Source: Methanomethylovorans sp. (GTDB taxonomy: Archaea > Halobacteriota > Methanosarcinia > Methanosarcinales > Methanosarcinaceae). Taken from it: a DNA stretch of 7,376 bases. Made by a program: the position numbers and the translations under genes. Positions 5,546 through 7,376 of the stretch are shown here, one piece after another. Position 1 is the first letter of the stretch, and each line of letters begins with the position of its first letter. The stretch is taken from contig JAHFZE010000061.1 of the NCBI GenBank assembly GCA_020854785.1, positions 1-7,376 of the forward strand. The letters are read 5' to 3'. The notes below the pieces were generated by a model, which searched no databases, was not told where the DNA came from, and was given only the letters and a program-made list of their open reading frames with translations.

Positions 5546-5887
5546 ATGGCAAGCTATGTCATTGGTATAGACTACGGCACGCTTTCCGGCCGCAGCGTGT
5601 TAGTGGATACAGCGGATGGACATGCCGTGGCTTCTTCTGCTTTTGATTACCCTCACGGTGTACTGGACCGTAATTTGCCTGATGGCACTCCCCTGCCCGC
5701 AGACTATGCTCTGCAGCACCCTCAAGTAGTCATAGGGTGGGTTGCCAACCCACCAAATCAATTTTTTCTCTCTCCCCGAATCGCCACGTCACCGCCATCG
5801 GTAGTTCCTCGCGATGACATTCGCCTGAAACCTGATTGCCTAATACCTAATACCTGTTACCTGCTCCCCCATTCACAATTCACTTAG
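5546..5887 (+). pseudogene. araB: 5' fragment of L-ribulokinase, truncated after codon 60
   Basis: The frame starts with ATG at 5546 behind a strong AGGAGGT. Its first 60 residues match the N-terminus of ribulokinase, an FGGY-family kinase that phosphorylates L-ribulose in arabinose use. Seen are [35 protein letters not shown] and ALQHPQ; GTLSGR is the AraB form of the nucleotide-binding start. A full enzyme has about 550 residues. After Gln60 (5723-5725), where the family continues with an acidic residue, the text changes to dispersed-repeat DNA. The frame then runs through 53 unrelated residues ([12 protein letters not shown] onward) to a stop at 5885-5887. It therefore lacks nearly all of both kinase domains and cannot be active. 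The cut coincides with the change in DNA style, so it is either an integration boundary or an assembly join. An intact source copy would be expected to continue into araA/araD-type genes. Confidence 0.9.
5734..5866. repeat. Dispersed intergenic repeat, copy 1 (hairpin plus 'cctcgcgatgaca' core)
   Basis: This stretch is similar in order and content to 7037-7158. Shared blocks are GGTTGCCAACCCACCA (5740-5755), AATCGCCACGTC (5779-5790), CGGTAG, CCTCGCGATGACA (5807-5819), and CTGATTGCCTA with tacct-type short repeats. It opens with a perfect 8-bp hairpin, GGTGGGTT (5736-5743) with AACCCACC (5747-5754) and a 3-base loop. The core read in reverse (TGTCATCGCGAGG...GACGTGGCGATT) resembles a kind of intergenic palindromic repeat seen in many environmental bacteria. 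No transposase is associated here. Confidence 0.8.
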
Positions 5888-6019
5888 CAATTAAATAGCA
5901 GCCGGGTGCGCTCCGGTTGCCTGCCTCCCGAAGGGAGATGATCGCATCACACTTGCCTCACTTTATAGACGATGGGACTTACTTGCCTGCTCCCGTTTGG
6001 AGATGAACAACTCTCCGAA
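5888..6019. repeat. Non-coding stretch with two related TTGCCTG-CTCCC motifs
   Basis: No gene is seen here. TTGCCTGCCTCCCGAAGGGA followed by GATGATC (from 5917) and TTGCCTGCTCCCGTTTGGAG followed by ATGAAC (from 5983) are near copies 66 bases apart. The first holds a hairpin CTCCC-GAA-GGGAG (5925-5937); the second keeps a weaker pairing (CTCC with GGAG). They look like small degenerate palindromic units rather than promoters. Confidence 0.5.
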
Positions 6020-6048
6020 TTGAATCGCTAAGATATATATGATATAAT
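6020..6048 (+). promoter_or_regulatory. Predicted promoter of the VOC gene
   Basis: TTGAAT (6020-6025) and a perfect TATAAT (6043-6048) are spaced by 17 bases. Transcription would start near 6055, giving a leader of about 60 bases that is AT-rich. No operator or riboswitch is evident in it. Confidence 0.6.
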
Positions 6049-6114
6049 GGATAGATAATATCCACAATATTAAATTAATTTGTCAACAAAAATATCGAAA
6101 TTCGGAGGTTAGTC

Positions 6115-7017
6115 ATGAATGATAAGATCACACCTCATCTTTGGTTTGAAGGCAATGCTCAGGAAGCTGTCGAATTTTACCTTTCTGCATTTTCTGAGAG
6201 CAGGATTAAGTCCAGGTCTTTTTACCCAAACAGTGCTGATGAAGGCCTGGCTGATTTTCAACTTGAGCTTGCCGGCAAGGTGCTCACGATTGATTTCGAG
6301 TTGGGAGGACAACCATTTACGGCAATCAATGCAGGCCCTGAATTTAAATTCAACCCATCAATTTCATTTATGCTGAACTTTGATCCATTGACGGATGATC
6401 AGGCACAAGAAAATCTGGATGAACTTTGGCAAAAACTCGGGGATGGCGGCCGGCAGCTGATGCCCTTGCAATCCTACCCATTCAGTAAGCGTTATGGTTG
6501 GGTCGAAGACCGTTATGGCCTGAGTTGGCAGTTGATCCTGACTGATCCGGAAGGTGAACCGCGCCCGTTCATCGTTCCTTCACTTATGTTTGCTGGAAAA
6601 AACATCAATAGCGCTGAAGAAGTAATTAATTTCTATGTCTCGGTATTCGGGGATGCTGAAGTAGGTGAATTAGCCTACTATCCTGAAAAAACCGGACCCG
6701 CAAAAAAAGGAGCGCTGATGTTTGGCGATTTCAGGCTGACCGATCAGTGGTTCGCGGCGATGGACGCAGGTGGAGAATTTAATTTTATTTTCAACGAGGC
6801 AATTTCCTTCATGATCCAATGCAAAGACCAGGCTGAAATCGATTATTTCTGGGAGAAGCTTTCAAGCGAACCAGAATATGAACAATGTGGGTGGTGTAAA
6901 GACAAGTATGGATTAAGTTGGCAAATCACACCCGAAAATATGCCTGAGCTAATGGATAAGCCGCACGCTTTTGCCAATTTGATGCAAATGAAGAAGATTG
7001 TCATCGCTGATTTTTAA
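6115..7017 (+). CDS. Two-domain VOC-superfamily (PhnB/glyoxalase-like) protein
   Basis: The 300-residue protein consists of two similar halves (about 1-145 and 150-297). Each has the PhnB-like pattern: PHLWFEGNAQEAVEFYLSAF against SLMFAGKNINSAEEVINFYV, FTAINAGPEFKFNPSISFML against FAAMDAGGEFNFIFNEAISF, and YGWVEDRYGLSWQL against CGWCKDKYGLSWQI. This fold belongs to the vicinal oxygen chelate superfamily; the subgroup is often mislabelled as 3-demethylubiquinone methyltransferase, and its real reaction is mostly unknown. No signal peptide or membrane segment is present, so it is probably cytoplasmic. The ATG at 6115 follows GGAGGT (6104-6109) by 5 bases, and a good promoter lies at 6020-6048. 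It stands alone, flanked on both sides by copies of the same intergenic repeat. Nothing ties it functionally to the arabinose-type genes. Confidence 0.9.
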   Translation: MNDKITPHLWFEGNAQEAVEFYLSAFSESRIKSRSFYPNSADEGLADFQLELAGKVLTIDFELGGQPFTAINAGPEFKFNPSISFMLNFDPLTDDQAQENLDELWQKLGDGGRQLMPLQSYPFSKRYGWVEDRYGLSWQLILTDPEGEPRPFIVPSLMFAGKNINSAEEVINFYVSVFGDAEVGELAYYPEKTGPAKKGALMFGDFRLTDQWFAAMDAGGEFNFIFNEAISFMIQCKDQAEIDYFWEKLSSEPEYEQCGWCKDKYGLSWQITPENMPELMDKPHAFANLMQMKKIVIADF

Positions 7018-7036
7018 TCCGATATCAAAAGGATGT

Positions 7037-7158
7037 GAGGTAGGTTGCCAACCCACCATCTTTGTGGATTCCTCAAATCGCCACGTCGCCATCTTCGGTA
7101 GCCCCTCGCGATGACAACAGCCTGATCCCTGATTGCCTACTACCTGATCGCCTGCTAC
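7037..7158. repeat. Dispersed intergenic repeat, copy 2
   Basis: This is the partner of 5734-5866, in the same orientation. GGTAGGTT (7039-7046) pairs with AACCCACC (7050-7057) with one mismatch. AATCGCCACGTC is at 7076-7087 and CCTCGCGATGACA at 7104-7116, then come CTGATTGCCTA and tacctg-type units. The block between the hairpin and the core differs in sequence and length from copy 1, so the copies have diverged. It starts about 20 bases after the VOC stop codon; its hairpin might also end that transcript, but no T-run follows. Confidence 0.8.
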
Positions 7159-7376
7159 CAGGGCAATCGCACATGGAAGAATTAATATAATTTTCTCGTT
7201 GCGATTCTACTGAAAATGAATAATGAATATGGGGAGCCCAAAGAGCATGACCCCTTCCTGCCCGCTGCACTTCATTTGTAGGCATCCTTCCCCTGAAACC
7301 AGGGGAAGGAACGAGGATGGGGTCGATAAGTCAACTGAAATTGACATGTTACACCAATCCTCAATTCTAAATGCGA
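7159..7376. other. Non-coding end of window
   Basis: No supported coding region was found on either strand; the minus-strand frame across 7073-7285 covers repeat DNA and has no recognisable protein. A strong hairpin sits at 7285-7310. A TTGACA at 7341-7346 is followed only by a poor -10 candidate, so I do not call a promoter. The next gene presumably starts beyond the window. Confidence 0.5.
7285..7310. repeat. Strong G/C-rich hairpin, probable dispersed palindrome
   Basis: TCCTTCCCCT (7285-7294) pairs perfectly with AGGGGAAGGA (7301-7310) around a 6-base loop GAAACC, giving a 10-bp stem. It is followed by ACGAGGATGGGG rather than a T-run, so it is unlikely to be a classic terminator. Its form resembles short CCTTCCCCT/AGGGGAAGG palindromes repeated between genes in some environmental genomes. 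Only one copy lies in this window. Confidence 0.55.

Larger units (their letters stand above)
458..5726. other. Putative foreign or chimeric segment bounded by two broken genes
   Basis: This block of about 5.3 kb differs in style from both flanks. Its products (AraM-type dehydrogenase, DeoR regulator, AraB, RtcB fragment, clostridial-type membrane hydrolase) and its signals (AGGAGG ribosome binding sites, TTGACA/TATAAT promoter, T-rich spacers) look like Clostridia. The flanks carry typA, a VOC protein and a different family of intergenic repeats. The left edge cuts an rtcB-like gene (homology ends at 465) and the right edge cuts araB after codon 60 (base 5725). The edges are read from where homology stops and are good to about 10 bases. 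No transposase, integrase or long terminal repeat is visible. Only a 4-base GTAG is shared (454-457 and 5726-5729), which could be chance. The segment is either horizontally acquired DNA or a false join in assembly. Confidence 0.6.

Noticed and set aside
6119..6376. Plus-strand and minus-strand frames overlapping the start of the VOC gene
   Set aside because: They are frame shadows of a well-supported gene with its own promoter and ribosome binding site.
5734..7158. Repeat pair around the VOC gene as a CRISPR array or composite transposon
   Set aside because: There are only two diverged copies more than 1 kb apart, with no regular spacers, no transposase and no clean terminal inverted repeats.
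7073..7285. Minus-strand open frame of 70 codons at the right end
   Set aside because: It runs through the dispersed repeat and has no recognisable protein and no ribosome binding site.
7341..7370. TTGACA as part of a promoter near the end of the window
   Set aside because: The only -10 candidate (TTCTAA at 18 bases) is poor and no gene start is visible after it.

Overview
The window reads as a patchwork of two kinds of DNA. The outer parts (about 1-457 and 5727-7376) carry the 3' end of typA/bipA, a two-domain VOC/PhnB-like gene, and intergenic DNA full of dispersed hairpin repeats. One type contains 'cctcgcgatgaca' and another has a GGTGGGTT/AACCCACC hairpin. These repeats and the style of the proteins suggest an environmental bacterium with repeat-rich intergenic regions, possibly Chloroflexota (Anaerolineae-like). 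That assignment is an inference from pattern memory and is of low to moderate certainty. The middle (about 458-5726) looks like Firmicutes/Clostridia DNA: strong AGGAGG-type ribosome binding sites, consensus -35/-10 promoters, a TTG start, and clostridial-looking products.

Layout. (1) 2-457 (+): C-terminal part of the ribosome-associated GTPase TypA. (2) 465-656 (-): a remnant of about 64 codons from the C-terminal half of an RtcB-type RNA ligase, starting within a few bases of the typA stop. (3) 657-950: non-coding, with several hairpins including a strong minus-strand terminator at 889-918. (4) 951-3083 (-): a 710-residue membrane-anchored alpha/beta hydrolase with a multi-helix membrane domain at its C-terminus. 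(5) 3049-3244: two tandem copies of a 98-bp unit spanning the gene boundary, one of which carries a dead copy of the hydrolase start. (6) 3227-4588 (-): an AraM/EgsA-type sn-glycerol-1-phosphate dehydrogenase. (7) 4589-4768: a divergent promoter region. (8) 4769-5536 (+): a DeoR-family regulator. (9) 5546-5725 (+): the first 60 codons of an L-ribulokinase (AraB), cut off abruptly and running into repeat DNA. (10) 5727-6114: repeat-rich non-coding DNA and a promoter. (11) 6115-7017 (+): the VOC/PhnB-like gene. (12) 7018-7376: non-coding, with a second copy of the repeat and a strong hairpin.

Working together, the middle block looks like one end of a sugar-responsive locus. A DeoR regulator is co-transcribed with araB, and divergently an araM-like G1P dehydrogenase is followed by the membrane hydrolase. 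AraM is known from the Bacillus subtilis arabinose operon, so the neighbourhood fits arabinose or pentose metabolism. Both ends of the block are broken genes (rtcB at the left, araB at the right), and each break lies directly against DNA of the other style. The central question is whether this is a real insertion of foreign DNA or a chimeric assembly; sequence alone cannot settle it. I saw no CRISPR array, tRNA, rRNA, transposase or integrase.
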